This document shows, piece by piece, positions 19,690 through 30,968 of a stretch of DNA of 36,557 nucleotides. The notes beneath the pieces were generated by a model. It was not told the DNA's origin and ran no database searches. It saw only the letters and a program-made list of their open reading frames with translations. Source of the stretch: Tubiluchus corallicola (taxonomy: Eukaryota > Priapulida > Priapulimorpha > Priapulimorphida > Tubiluchidae); NCBI GenBank assembly GCA_030141605.1, contig JAQGDQ010001523.1, positions 1-36,557 of the forward strand. The letters are read 5' to 3'. Positions within the stretch are counted from its first letter, which is position 1, and every line of letters begins with the position of its first letter. The position numbers and the translations under genes were made by a program.

Positions 19690-20440
19690 AGCAAGTTTTC
19701 TTGCCAAGTAACTCACAAGTGTGTTCAGACTGGAGAGCAAAACTCGCTGCGAGTTACTCTCCGACAGTAAGCGTGAGGTAATACTCGCTTTTCTATTCAC
19801 TGCAAGAAGTGTCGAGAGTAAGTTGCCAAATAACTCACAAATGTGTTCAGACTGGAGAGCAAAACTTGCTGCGAGTTACTCTCCAACAGTAAGCATGAGG
19901 TAATAATCGATTTTCTATTCACTGCAAGAAGTGTTGAGAGTAACTCGCCAAGTAACTCACAAATGTGTTCAGACTGGAGAGCAAAACTCGCTGCGAGTTA
20001 CTCTCCGACAGTAGGCATGAGGTAATACTCGCTTTTCTATTCACTGCAAGAAGTGTCGAGAGTAACTCGCCAAGTAACTCACAAATGTGTTCAGACTGGA
20101 GAGCCAAACGCGCTGCAAGTTACTCTCCGACAGTAAGCGTGAGGTAATACTCTCTTTTCTATTCACTGCAAGAAGTGTCGAGAGTAACTGGCCAAGTAAC
20201 TCACGAATGTGTTCAGACTGGAGAGCAAAACTCGCTGTGAGTTACTCTCCGACAGTAAGCATGAGGTAATACTCGCTTTTCTATTCACTGCAAGAAGTGT
20301 CGAGAGTAACTCGCCAAATAACTCACAAATTTGTTCAGACTGGAGAGCAAAACTCTCTGCGAGTTACTTCCCGGCAGTAAGCGTGAGGTAATACTCTCTT
20401 TTCTATTCACTGCAAGAAGTGTCGAGAGTAACTCACCGAG
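19690..20440. repeat. 122-bp satellite-like tandem array
   Basis: Six-plus copies at exact 122-bp spacing. The string TGTTCAGACTGGAGAG recurs through the array. Each unit carries the 13-bp inverted pair GAGAGTAACTCGC / GCGAGTTACTCTC. The 60-residue open frames at 122-bp steps are shadows of the repeat. Flanks at 19680 and 20460-20530 keep decayed pieces of the same motif (CAGTTACTCGCAAAG). Confidence 0.92.
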
Positions 20441-20738
20441 GTGTGAACATTATACAGTAAATCAACTCGCAGTAGTAACTTATCGACAGTTACTCGCAAA
20501 GCAGTTCATACTCACTGTGAGAGAGAAAACTCACTACAGAAAATTTGCCTTTATGTTTCTTACCTAAGTAACCTGTCACTGCTATGTGTTATTTCAAGAC
20601 GAACGTTACTTCTTCGTGGGAAAGGTGGTATATTAGCTCACGATTTGGAGCTAGTTTTTACTTAGGAGGCTTAGAAAAGTTGCCGAGAGTTTTTTAATTC
20701 TTGATGACTGTTTGACTTACTTAAGTTGAAATGTACAT

Positions 20739-21132
20739 TAGAGGTAGACATCGAGCGTTTGCGTTTGATTCGAAGGCGTTTTTTTACTTCGCATTCGATT
20801 CACACCAAAAATTATGGATTCAAATTACGCCATTTTTTGTGATTAAAACGTTTGAAACATCGTGCAATGAGACAGTTCAGCCGTGATTTCTTTGCACGAT
20901 TTTTAAACCAATTTTTAGTACTTTTACTATGTAGAACAAAATCAGGCAATATGCATAATCTTCATGAGACCGCTTTTTGTTAGTGATTCAAAAATTTATG
21001 CCAAAATCTTTAAAACTGAATTCAGATTCAGTTCCAATTCGAAACTGCTGAAATTCGGTTTGATTAGAGTTCGAAAGTGACACATTCGATTTCATTCAAA
21101 TTCACTCTCGGGGTAGGGAATGCTCACCCCTA
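20739..21132. mobile_element. hAT-like MITE remnant, copy 2
   Basis: Begins TAGAGGTAGACATCGAGCG and ends GAATGCTCACCCCTA, paralleling 6088-6523, with a similar TTCGATT-rich interior and a shared block (AACAAAATCA...ATGCATAATCTT...). No clear 8-bp flank duplication. Confidence 0.5.
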
Positions 21133-21486
21133 ATGCGTGTCTGTTCTCTTCCCTTTCTAGCCTCCAGTTTGGCCTTTTTTGGTTTCATTAGCCTGTTTTA
21201 GTGAAAACGATATAAAAAATTAGAAGAAATGAAATGTGGATTTGCCAGAATTGTTGGTTATGAAGTACACGTAGCAACATTACTGGAGTTTACTAAAAAT
21301 CAATAATTAAGTTACACGTCTTAGAAAAAGTGGGATGTAATTACCAGTAACTGATTACTTAAAACGTTTGTTACCAACACTGCTGTAAATGCTAATGCAA
21401 GCTTTAGGAAGTTATATATGCAAGCTTGAACACATTAAATTATTTTCAAATTTTTGCCAGAATTTTGAATAGTGACAACTAGCTTA

Positions 21487-21873
21487 AACCTTTTCACAGT
21501 TTCGTTGTGCACACGCACAGTGGCCGTAGGTCAAAGTTTAAGTGTGCCACATCAACGTATTTTAACTATGACCATCATGTGACATGTGGGTAAAGCAAAA
21601 CTGTCTGGTGCATCAGTTCAGTAACTTCTGTTGTTTTACATCGACTTTACTTAATTATGCATTAGTCTGTGTGTAGAGAGATTTACTAGCAGGATCTTGC
21701 TTGGGAACAAGAATAAATTGAACTAGGTAAGGTTCTAGCTAGCTGTTAAAACTGTTACTATTACAACAGCATGGGCTGCGAGGCGCTGTTAAGTGTATGC
21801 AAATGCATTGTATGGTACACTTAACCTTTGACCTTTTCGCGAACATCATCAATTGCTGGAACTGTGAAAAGGC
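21487..21873 (+). mobile_element. Foldback MITE family 'A', best-preserved copy
   Basis: About 387 bp. Ends are ACCTTTTCACAGTT and AACTGTGAAAAGGC, with the subterminal inverted pair GGTCAAAG-TTTAAGTGTGCC / GGTACACTTAACCTTTGACC. The trinucleotide TTA flanks both sides (21484-21486 and 21874-21876), which would suit a Harbinger-type 3-bp target duplication. The superfamily is not proven. No coding capacity. Confidence 0.8.
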
Positions 21874-22108
21874 TTATTATCAGAAAACTTACTTGTCCGA
21901 AATAAGCGGACAAAAACTTAGAGAAAATTTGAATTTACTAATAATCTAAATTAAGTTCTGTGCCCCACATCAGAGTAATCAAACATTGGTTTTCGTGATG
22001 CTTTCCCCAAGCTGTTGTAAAACCGTCTTAAGTTTTCTCAGAGGCTGCTAGCATGGCATATCCTGAAACTAGGGTGCGTTCAGTTGTTAATTAATCAGGG
22101 TCATTGTA

Positions 22109-22268
22109 AGTGGTGGATCCAGGATTTCTAGAAAGCGGGTGCCAGAGAGGCGGGCCTGGGGAGTTTTCGCCCCAGAAAAAAATTAAAAATTTGCAATTGG
22201 TGTCCTGCAATCTGAGCACATTGGGTCCTAGGCAAAAATAGGGGCGTGCGCCTATGGATCCGCCTATG
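22109..22268. mobile_element. Short hAT-like MITE
   Basis: The left edge AAGTGGTGGATCCAGGA and the right edge ATGGATCCGCCTATG read as decayed inverted copies of CAGTGGCGGATCC, a common hAT terminus. About 160 bp, no frame of interest. Confidence 0.55.
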
Positions 22269-23039
22269 ACTGCCATCCTTGGATTTCATTTAAGCACTGC
22301 TGGTTTTGTGAATTCGTCGTTTTTGACATTTTTAACACTAAACTGCTACAATTTAGTATTTGGTTACTATAATTGTCTTTCTAAACTTATTTATATTAAT
22401 GTATGCATAAATTTTAGATTTTGGACGTACTTATAATTAATGTAGTATTGTCGTAACCAGTCAGAACAACTTGCAGGCCTACAGTTTAATGGCCCTTGCA
22501 AAGCAAGAGATTATGCTTTTCTATATATTTATGCTGTTTACTTTTGATATATCATTATTATATGTGCATTTACTGTCCAAAATTACGTTTTATGGTAGTT
22601 ATATTGTGTCTTAATATACTTCATGCTTTGTCTGTATAACTTTGTCTTCTTTGTGGATTTGTGTCTTTGTGCACAGTTTATGGAAGAGCAAAAGAGTCAA
22701 AATTAATAGTAAACATTTGTTTAGAAAGAAAGCTGTGTTGCTGTCTCACCTGTTTATTGGTGCAAGAAATTTAATGAAAGGTGTAAAGGAATTTAATACA
22801 AGCTTGAAAATTGGATATCTTCTGCTTTGTTGTTTTTCGTTTATTTTTCATATTGTAAATGCTCGAATCTTGTACATAGAAAATAGCAATTTTAAAGACA
22901 TTTTAACTTTAGGTCAGTATCGCACAGTGAAAAGCGTAACGAGCAAGACATAATCCATAATCCATAAGTTGTCTTCCATAAGACGTATATCATAATCCAC
23001 CGCATGCTCCTTATCTGCTATAAATGCTGGCATCACTGA
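22269..23039. other. Intergenic span with nothing recognised
   Basis: AT-rich. A 103-residue open frame at 22642-22953 has Lys-, Leu- and Phe-rich content but no family match that I can see. Confidence 0.45.
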
Positions 23040-24750
23040 TACAATTTAGTACTTTTATTAAACAAACAAAATGTTTGGTGGGTACAATTTAGTACTTTTA
23101 TTAAGCAAACAAAACGTTTGGTGGGGTACAATTTAGTACTTTTATTATGCAGACAAAACGTTTGGTGGGGTACAATTTAGTACTTTTATTAAATAAAGAA
23201 AACGTTTGGTGGGGTACAATTTAGTACTTTTATTAAGTAAACAAAACGTTTGGTGGGGTACAATTTAGTATTTTTATTAAGCAAACAAAACGTTAGGTGG
23301 GGTGCAATTCAGTACTTTTATTAACCAAACAAAACGTTTGGTGGGGTACAATTTAGTACTTTTATTAAGCAAACAAAACGTTTGGTGGGGTACAATTCAG
23401 TACTTTTATTAAGCAAACAAAACGTTTGGTGGGGTACAATTTAGTACTTTTATTAAGCAAACAAAACGTTTGGTGGGGTACAATTTAGTACTTTTATTAA
23501 GCAAACAAAAAGTTTGGTGGGGTACAATTTAGTACTTTTAATAAGCAAACAAAACGTTTCGTGGGGTACAATTTAGTACTTTTATTAAGCAAACAAAAAG
23601 TTTGGTGGGGTACAATTTAGTACTTTTATTAAGCAAACAAAACGTTTGGTGGGGTACAATTTAGTACTTTTATTAAGCAAACAAAACGTTTGGTGGGGTA
23701 CAATTTAGTATTTTTATTAAGCAAACAAAACGTTTGGTGGGGTACAATTTAATACTTTTATTAAGCAAACAAAACGTTTGGTGGGGTACAATTTAGTACT
23801 TTTATTAAGCAAACAAAACCTTTGGTGGGGTACAATTTAGTACTTTTATTGAGCAAACAAAACGTTTGGTGGGGTACAATTTAATACTTTTATTAAGCAA
23901 ACAAAACGTTTGGTGGGGTACAATTTAGTACTTTTATTAAGCAAACAAAACGTTTGGTGGGGTACAAATTAGTACTTTTATTAAGCAAACAAAACGTTTG
24001 GTGGGGTACAATTTAGTACTTTTATTAAGCAAACAAAACGTTTGGTGGGGTACAATTTAGTATTTTTATTAAGCAAACAAAACGTTTGGTGGGGTACAAT
24101 TTAATACTTTTATTAAGCAAACAAAACGTTTGGTGGGGTACCATTTAGCACTTTTATTAAGCAAACAAAACGTTTGGTGGGGTACCATTTAGTACTTTTA
24201 TTAAGCAAACAAAACGTTTGGTGGGGTACAATTTAGTACTTTTATTAAGCAAACAAAACGTTTGGTGGGGTACAATTTAGTATTTTTATTAAGCAAACAA
24301 AACGTTTGGTGGGGTACAATTTAATACTTTTATTAAGCAAACAAAACGTTTGGTGGGGTACAATTTAGTACTTTTATTAAGCAAACAAAACCTTTGGTGG
24401 GGTACAATTTAATACTTTTATTGAGCAAACAAAACGTTTGGTGGGGTACAATTTAATACTTTTATTAAGCAAACAAAACGTTTGGTGGGGTACAATTTAA
24501 TACTTTTATTGAGCAAACAAAACGTTTGGTGGGGTACAATTTAGTACTTTTATTGAGCAAACAAAACGTTCGTGGGGTACAATTTAGTACTTTTATTAAG
24601 CAAACAAAACGTTTGGTGGGGTACAATTTAATACTTTTATTAAGCAAACAAAACGTTTGGTGGGGTACAATTTAGTGCTTTTATTGAGCAAATAAAACGT
24701 TCGTGGGGTACAATTTAGTATTTTTATTACACAAAAAAGTTTCGTGGGGT
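23040..24750. repeat. 44-bp minisatellite (about 39 copies)
   Basis: Unit TACAATTTAGTACTTTTATT then AAGCAAACAAAACGTTTGGT then GGGG. Variants (TAGTATTTTT followed by TTTAATAC, CCTTTGG, ATTGAGC) recur in the same order at about 23706, 24061 and 24281. Spacings of roughly 8 and 5 units suggest that multi-unit blocks have been duplicated. The first and last units are the most diverged. Confidence 0.95.
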
Positions 24751-25106
24751 CCTCTCCACATTGTCAGTTGTAAACAACAGTGAGTCAATATCTTCAACAA
24801 TTGGTATGATCATGGGCCTATATGAAATTTAATAGGGTCTCTTAAGCTTGAGGCGTATGATAATCTAGCAATGGGATTTTGTGCCCACCCGATACCCATT
24901 AAGTAGTTGATTCAGTGTGGCCAGATCCAAGGGAGTGTATTATTTGGGTATTATATCAAATATATGTTTTACGATCCACTGAAATAAAGGTTTCTATTTT
25001 CATTTCCTATTTTAATACTTACTGCAAAAGTAATGAAGATATTTTACTATGATAATCCAAGGGCGTAAACCAGGGATTGCAAGGCAAGGAATACGACCGA
25101 AAAATA

Positions 25107-25492
25107 AGCCTTTTTACAGTTCCAGCGATTGATGATGATCGTGAAAAGGTCAAAGGTTAAGTGTACCGGACAACGCATTTGTGTACACTTGGCAACGCCA
25201 CGCAGACCAAGCTATTGTAGTAGTAACAGTTTTAACAGCCAGATAGAACTTTATCTAGTTCATTTTTTCTTGTTCCGAAGCAAGATCCTGCTAATAAATC
25301 GGTCTACGCACAGACTAGTGCATAATCAAGTAAAGTCCACATAAAACAAGTGAAGTTGATGTACTGACGCGGCAAACAGCTTTGCTTTACCCACTTGTCA
25401 CGTGGCAGTTGTAGTTAAGACACGTTCTTGTGGTATGCTTGACCTTTAACCTGCAGCAACTACGCGTGCGCACAACAAAACTGTAAAAGGGC
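25107..25492 (-). mobile_element. Foldback MITE family 'A', inverted copy
   Basis: Minus-strand copy of the family: GCCTTTTTACAGTTCCAGCG at the left and AAAACTGTAAAAGGGC at the right, with the GGTCAAAGGTTAAGTGTACC pair. A 70-residue open frame within it (25129-25344), matched by a related one in the copy at 12332-12526, reflects shared element sequence rather than a gene. Confidence 0.8.
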
Positions 25493-25597
25493 ATATTGTT
25501 GGATTATTGAAATTACATGTATTGATTAGATTACGTAAGTCAAATTACTTAAAAGGGCACTTCTGGTATTTTTATGGGTTGACCGGAAATGCGTGTG

Positions 25598-25607
25598 TTA
25601 TATAAAT
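25598..25607 (+). promoter_or_regulatory. TATA-like box with nearby ETS-type sites
   Basis: TTATATAAAT sits between ACCGGAAAT and CACTTCCGG, which resemble ETS-factor sites (core GGAA). The region downstream to about 25890 is richer in CG and leads to a short ATG frame in good context. Promoter function is inferred only from this arrangement. Confidence 0.3.
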
Positions 25608-25889
25608 CACTTCCGGTGCGAAGGTTGGCGATTAGTAAACGAATCTGGCAAAAGCTCTCCGACTGGACAAACTATCTGTTTATAATCTAGACAGGCAGTT
25701 CGATTGTTTGCTGACTAACCGTGTATTAGTGCCAGCTTATCGCCTCTGCCTTGCTTAATGGATGCGTTTCTCCTGTCAAACGAGCTAGCTTTATTGCTGG
25801 GTTTATTTCTCTAAATCGTTACATCAATTGCTGCAGATCTTATCAGCTCTTGGCTGTTGGACGCGGCTACTTGCAAGCGAGAGGCTGCG

Positions 25890-25997
25890 ATGGGCGAGAA
25901 GTGGAATAAACGACTTAAGAAGAAGCAACTGGAAGATCAGATGAGATCAGGAAAAAGTGAAACTAAAAATGGAAGGAAATGTCACCACGAATATTAA
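25890..25997 (+). CDS. Short basic open frame, possible first exon of an unknown gene
   Basis: ATG in a strong start context (GCGATGG, G at -3 and +4) opens a 35-codon frame beginning MGEKWNKRLKKKQLEDQMRS and ending at TAA 25995-25997. It is Lys-rich and helix-prone. It lies about 290 bp after a TATA-like box. It could be a small protein, an upstream frame, or a first exon spliced at a GT such as the one at 25957. I do not recognise the protein and see no downstream exon. Confidence 0.25.
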   Translation: MGEKWNKRLKKKQLEDQMRSGKSETKNGRKCHHEY

Positions 25998-26239
25998 AGG
26001 TCCCGAAGTCTTTAAGCGTCTTGATTTCAAGCACAAGAAAACCCTCCATTTATATAAAGCTTAAAAAATTCGCCTTGAAATTTCATAGGTACCACTTAAA
26101 TACTACCTACATATTACATACCACTTACATACTGCATACTAGTAATACTGATATTACATACCACTTACATATTACATACCACTTACATACTCCATTTTTG
26201 CTTGGAGGGCATTTTTTAACGCGCAACAATAGCAAGTAA

Positions 26240-27300
26240 GACGCCATGATTGAGGGCAGATACTCGAGGACTGTATTTCGTTTATGTGACACATTTTGTT
26301 CAAATATTTAAATGTTTCAAATGAAATTTGCTTAAAAAAGAATACAAACAGCTATTACGTGCAGAAATATATTGCGTCAGCTTTCCCACAACGGGATTAA
26401 GAAACGATTTCTAACAAGAGAAAGTCAAGTTAACTTTGATTTTCCCATTTGCGCTAGGACAAAAGGCGGCAAGGTACATTTCGAAGTCGCTAGAAGACAT
26501 AATTCACGTTGGTTTTTTCCTGTGTGCAGTTACTGTACCGTCAAAAGCGCTACCTACCACCACACTTTTGTTCTGCCCTGTAAAATATTAGTTTAACCGT
26601 CATGCATAAGGCACATATGCTAGGGATATTCATTAGGCAGGTATAATAGATTTATAGTGATAATTAACGTGACAACGTGACACGACAATTGCTTGTAAAC
26701 TTCGTGTAGTTACGGTAGCGTAAGCGTGCTATTATCTGAGCAATGATGCGTCGGTTATTCGAGACCATCACAGCGCCACGTGATACGATACCCCACATTA
26801 TACGGTCTTAATAACGATCATCAGTCCCTGCTACACAAGCCTAATGGCCACTCTAATCAACTGGGAAAGGTGCAAAGTGGTCACTAGACGATCATTCATG
26901 TCGCCATAGCAACACCATCATCGTTCCGCCCCGGGCTATAATACCTGGGTGTAATTTGATTATTGGATTTATTTATTACGAATTGATGTAATTATGTCGG
27001 GGGGATTATAGCTTTACAGCCAGTAATGTTAGTCGTAATGTTACCATGGAGAGGTCCAACAACAAATTGTGTTGGTGAGTTAGTGACGCAAAGGAGCCAT
27101 ATTGAACGATGACGTAGTGAGCTGCTGCCACACGTTTTACTAAAGTTCGAGTAATTAACTATACGTATATCAGACCAACTCGTCTGAAAATTGCAACAGT
27201 TTCTGCTGTTGTGTTACTGGACGTTTTGTGGCTTTACATACAGTATTTGTACGAATTAATAATTTTGCATTAAAATCTTGTTTATTCATGCTGTCAGAGA
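26240..27300. other. Intergenic span with nothing recognised
   Basis: AT-rich, unique-looking sequence without clear coding, RNA or repeat signal. Just before it (26100-26190) is a short ACTTACATATTACATACC-type simple repeat. Confidence 0.45.
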
Positions 27301-27309
27301 CCTAGGTGC

Positions 27310-27365
27310 TTTACAAGAAGAAGAAGAAGAAGAAGAAGAAGAAGAACAACAACAACAACAACAAT

Positions 27366-27443
<78 letters not shown>

Positions 27444-27500
27444 TAGAAGAAGAAAAAGAACAACAACAACAGGAATAACAATAATAACAATAATAATAAA
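27310..27500. repeat. GAA/CAA/ATA trinucleotide microsatellite
   Basis: (GAA)n, (CAA)n, then a long (ATA)n, then interrupted repeats. Followed directly by a dispersed repeat shared with 32533-32757. Confidence 0.97.
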
Positions 27501-27730
27501 ATCATTTGTGCTGTAACAATTATACATGTACATCATTGAATGATAAACTGCGCATTCAAAAATTGAAAAGTGCGCATAATTCTTTTTTCAAAACGTTTAA
27601 AGTTGGCTGACTAGTGTTGAAAGTTTGTCAGCGGGTCCAGTGCCAAAACTATGAATGAATGTATGCAGTATCAAAAGCGAGAATTATGCCCATATGCAGT
27701 ATTTGCAGCCTTTTAAATTGGTAAGTCTAC
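27501..27730. repeat. Dispersed repeat next to microsatellite, copy 1
   Basis: About 230 bp at roughly 90% identity by eye to 32533-32757 (TACATCATTGAATGATAAAC, AAAACGTTTAAAGTTGGCTG, AATGTATGCAGTATCAAAAG). Both copies sit just right of an ATA microsatellite, so the pair is one element family with the microsatellite as part or tail. Confidence 0.85.
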
Positions 27731-27855
27731 CTTTAAACTATTTGCAAAAAAAACAAGACGAAAAAGAACTGCCCCAGGAGATACGAACTGTCTAACTTTC
27801 TAATACGGCACTCTACTGGGCGTCATCTGCAGGAAAAGCGCCTACGCTTTTGTGT

Positions 27856-28030
27856 CCTGAAAAACCGTTTTAGCTGTTGTCTCACGACTGGCTTCTTGAT
27901 TTTGCATGAAACCTGGCTTCACTTAAATCACTCCTACCCATCTGTATCCTGAAAAAATTGTTTTAGCTATTGTATCATGACTGGCTTTTAGATTTCGAGC
28001 GAAGCCTGGCTTCACTTAAATCACCTTCTC
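27856..28030. repeat. Two-copy tandem duplication (~95 bp)
   Basis: TCCTGAAAAA...TTTTAGCT...GACTGGCTT...CCTGGCTTCACTTAAATCAC occurs twice in succession. The copies are diverged. No function is evident. Confidence 0.75.
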
Positions 28031-28805
28031 TACTTAATCCATCCTAAGTGAACAGGCGGGTTCTCTCAACCCCCGGTTGAATTCTCACTGCTCACATGCA
28101 GCTCAATAATTACCACTTAAGCTATATTACCCTCATAACAACGTCCATGAGATGGCACTAATTTTCAACTGGTCATTATATACCATTACTAGAGTTTATG
28201 ACTATGGATGATGTCCCATCTGAGCGTTACTATACGATAATTAGTGTAGCAATGTCGAGAATGTCGCTACAAACACTACTGAGTAATAAAAAATTCATTT
28301 TCGTCGAGCGTTGCTTTATTTCCGGTGCGACTTCCGGTGTAGAGTTTGTCCCATTTTGTAGCATCATTACCTCCATCTATTGGAATCATTACCTTCATCT
28401 ATTGGTAAGGAGGTCAGAGTATTCTGGTAGGGGTAATCAAACGTAAATAATTTTAAGAAATTCTGCGGGAGTCCAGGGTTATCTAGGACAACCTACTTCA
28501 TCTTGACCTGGTTTCAATTCATTTTCAGTGCCTTCATGCAGATTCAGACAGCAGCCAATTTATTCAGTGATTCATAGTATAAATCATGATATTAGGAAAG
28601 CTCCAGGTGAAACTTTCTAGTATCCCGAATCGGAAGTGCTATGCAGCTTAATGGGGGAAGAAAATGCAATTTTAAGGCATGTCCCCCTCCAAAAAAACTT
28701 TCCGTACAAAGTTATATTACTTAGCATTACCCTTACCTGTTTGAAAAACGTAACGTCACTGATAAAGAAAATTCTTAATAATTTAAAATTTCGTGCCACT
28801 GGGCA

Positions 28806-29214
28806 AAGTGTCACTGACTCACCTTCCCAGTGTGCACCACTGATTCACCAAAAACATATTATTTGACCTTGTTTACAAGATAAAGCAGTTTATACTTTCT
28901 CTAAGTCAGTGAAGCGTGCGCTACAAATGCGCTGATTATTTTTTGAAATTTACGCAATGTTATCTAAAGTTGTTTCAAATCACTGAGTGATTTTTTTACT
29001 CAACGACTGACCCTTAATTAAAATGACCGTTAGGAGCACGATTTTGACAGTACGTCAGTTGAAACAACTGTGGATAATATTGCGTAAAGTTTGAAAAAAT
29101 AATCAGAGCATTCGTAGCACACTCTTCACTAAGTAAGCAGAAGTTTAAATTACTTTATATCGTGAATAACATCAATAATGTGTTTTGGTGAATCAGTGGT
29201 GAACTCTGGGATGT
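28806..29214. mobile_element. Foldback element with ~155-bp inverted arms
   Basis: The left arm (CCCAGTGTGCACCACTGATT ... GTTGTTTCAAAT, about 28826-28980) is inverted in 29051-29210 (ATCAGTGGTGAACTCTGGG at the outer end). The shared inner block GCGCTGATTATTTTTTGAAA / CTCTGATTATTTTTTCAAAC is clear. A partial relative occurs at about 33445-33625 and another runs off the right edge from about 36420. Confidence 0.85.
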
Positions 29215-29423
29215 TGTTGCAGTAACGTTTTACCAGGTGGCGCGAACATTTGAACTATCAATAATTTTTTCAGTTACAATATATCTTTTAAACCGATAAG
29301 CGTAATTCACAGTAATATAAGTAATGTATGTAAAAGTTTTAGAAAATAGTTCAAAATAGTTTAAATATTATTGCAACAAAAAGATAATCAAACATAAAAC
29401 GAAACGAATATAGGCCTATAAGC

Positions 29424-29750
29424 CAAAACTCTGAATCAACTTGAATACTGAATTCAAATTACTGTGGAAGATTTAATATGACGTCATATGGTGGATAAGG
29501 TAAGAAAAGTATTTATTCAAGAAAACTTGACTGTGCAAAATTCTGAATCAACTTTAACTGGAGTGGAACATTTAATTTGACGTCATATGGTGGATAAGGA
29601 AAGGTAAGAAACGCTATTTATTCAAGAAAATTTGACTGTCCAAAACTCTGAATCAACTTTAACTAGAGTGGAACATTTAATATGACGTCATATGGTGGAT
29701 AAGGTAAGGTAAGAAAGGCTATTTATTCAAGAAAACTTAACTGGGCTAAA
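29424..29750. repeat. ~103-bp tandem repeat with a CRE-like palindrome
   Basis: Three copies at 101-105-bp spacing. Each contains TGACGTCATATGGTGGATAA, with TGACGTCA being the canonical CREB/ATF palindrome, and TTATTCAAGAAAA. Whether it binds anything is unknown. Confidence 0.85.
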
Positions 29751-29948
29751 CTCGTTTACAATAAATTTGCTCTGACTGAATTAAGAAAACCAAGTACATG
29801 TATGGAGACATACATAAAAATTTGCAGTTGTATACAAAAATCGTACAATCATTGTGATTACGTAAATCATTATCATAGCTATATTCAAGATTTAAATGCT
29901 TTTCGACATCAATTTTTTATCTCTACAAAGATGGTATAATCTATTGTT

Positions 29949-30954
29949 ATATGGGAACAACAATGTAAGTGTTCTATAAATGTTATATGAGAACAACAAT
30001 GTAGGTGTTCTATAAATGTTATATGAGAACAACAATGTAAGTGTTCTATAAACGTTATATGAGAACAACAATGTAAGTGTTCTATAAACGTCATATGATA
30101 ACAACAATGTAAGTGTTCTATAAATGTTATATGAGAAAAACAATGTAGGTGTTCTATAAATGTTATATGAGAACAACAATGTAAGTGTTCTATAAATGTT
30201 ATATGAGAACAACAATGTAAGTGTTCTATAAATGTTATATGAGAACAACAATGTAAGTGTTCTACAAATGTTATATGAGAACAACAATGTAAGTGTTTTA
30301 TAAATGTTATATGAGAACAACAATGTAAGTGTTTTATAAATGTTATATGATAACAATAATGTAAGTGTTCTATAAATGTCATATGAGAACAATAATGTAG
30401 GTGTTCTACAAATGTTATATGAGAACAACAATGTAAGTGTTCTATAAATGTCATATGATAGCAATAATGTAAGTGTTCTATAAATGTTATATGTGAACAA
30501 TAATGTAGGTGTTCTATAAATGTTATGTGAGAACAACAATGTAGGTGTTCTGTAAATGTTATATGAGAACAACAATGTAAGTGTTCTGTAAATGTTATAT
30601 GAGAACAACAATGTAAGTGTTCTATAAATGTCATATGATAGCAATAATGTAAGTGTTCTATAAATGTTATATGTGAACAATAATGTAGGTGTTCTATAAA
30701 TGTTATGTGAGAACAACAATGTAGGTGTTCTGTAAATGTTATATGAGAACAACAATGTAAGTGTTCTGTAAATGTTATATGAGAACAACAATGTAAGTGT
30801 TCTATAAATGTCATATGATAGCAATAATGTAAGTGTTCTATAAATGTTATATGTGAACAATAATGTAGGTGTTCTATAAATGTTATATGAGAACAACAAT
30901 GTAAGTGTTCTATAAATGTTATATGAGAACAACAATGTAGGTGTTCTATAAATA
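29949..30954. repeat. 36-bp minisatellite with 180-bp higher-order units
   Basis: About 28 copies of TGTTATATGAGAACAACAAT + GTAAGTGTTCTATAAA. A five-unit block starting TGTCATATGATAGCAATAAT occurs at 30449 and 30629 (apparently identical 180-bp copies) and starts again at 30809. Because 36 is a multiple of 3, frames of about 300-350 residues stay open on the minus strand; I do not call them genes. Confidence 0.95.
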
Positions 30955-30968
30955 GCTATTTGAATTAA

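Noticed and set aside
22642-22953. 103-residue plus-strand frame
   Set aside because: AT-rich, with no family motif or supporting splice or promoter signals.
23040-24750. CRISPR-like appearance of regular 44-bp units
   Set aside because: There are no unique spacers between repeats, the units are contiguous, and the context is animal DNA. It is a minisatellite.
29892-30935. 347- and 301-residue minus-strand frames (LLFSYNIYRTLT-type repeats)
   Set aside because: A by-product of the 36-bp minisatellite. Units vary at all codon positions and there is no start context, splice signal or family match.
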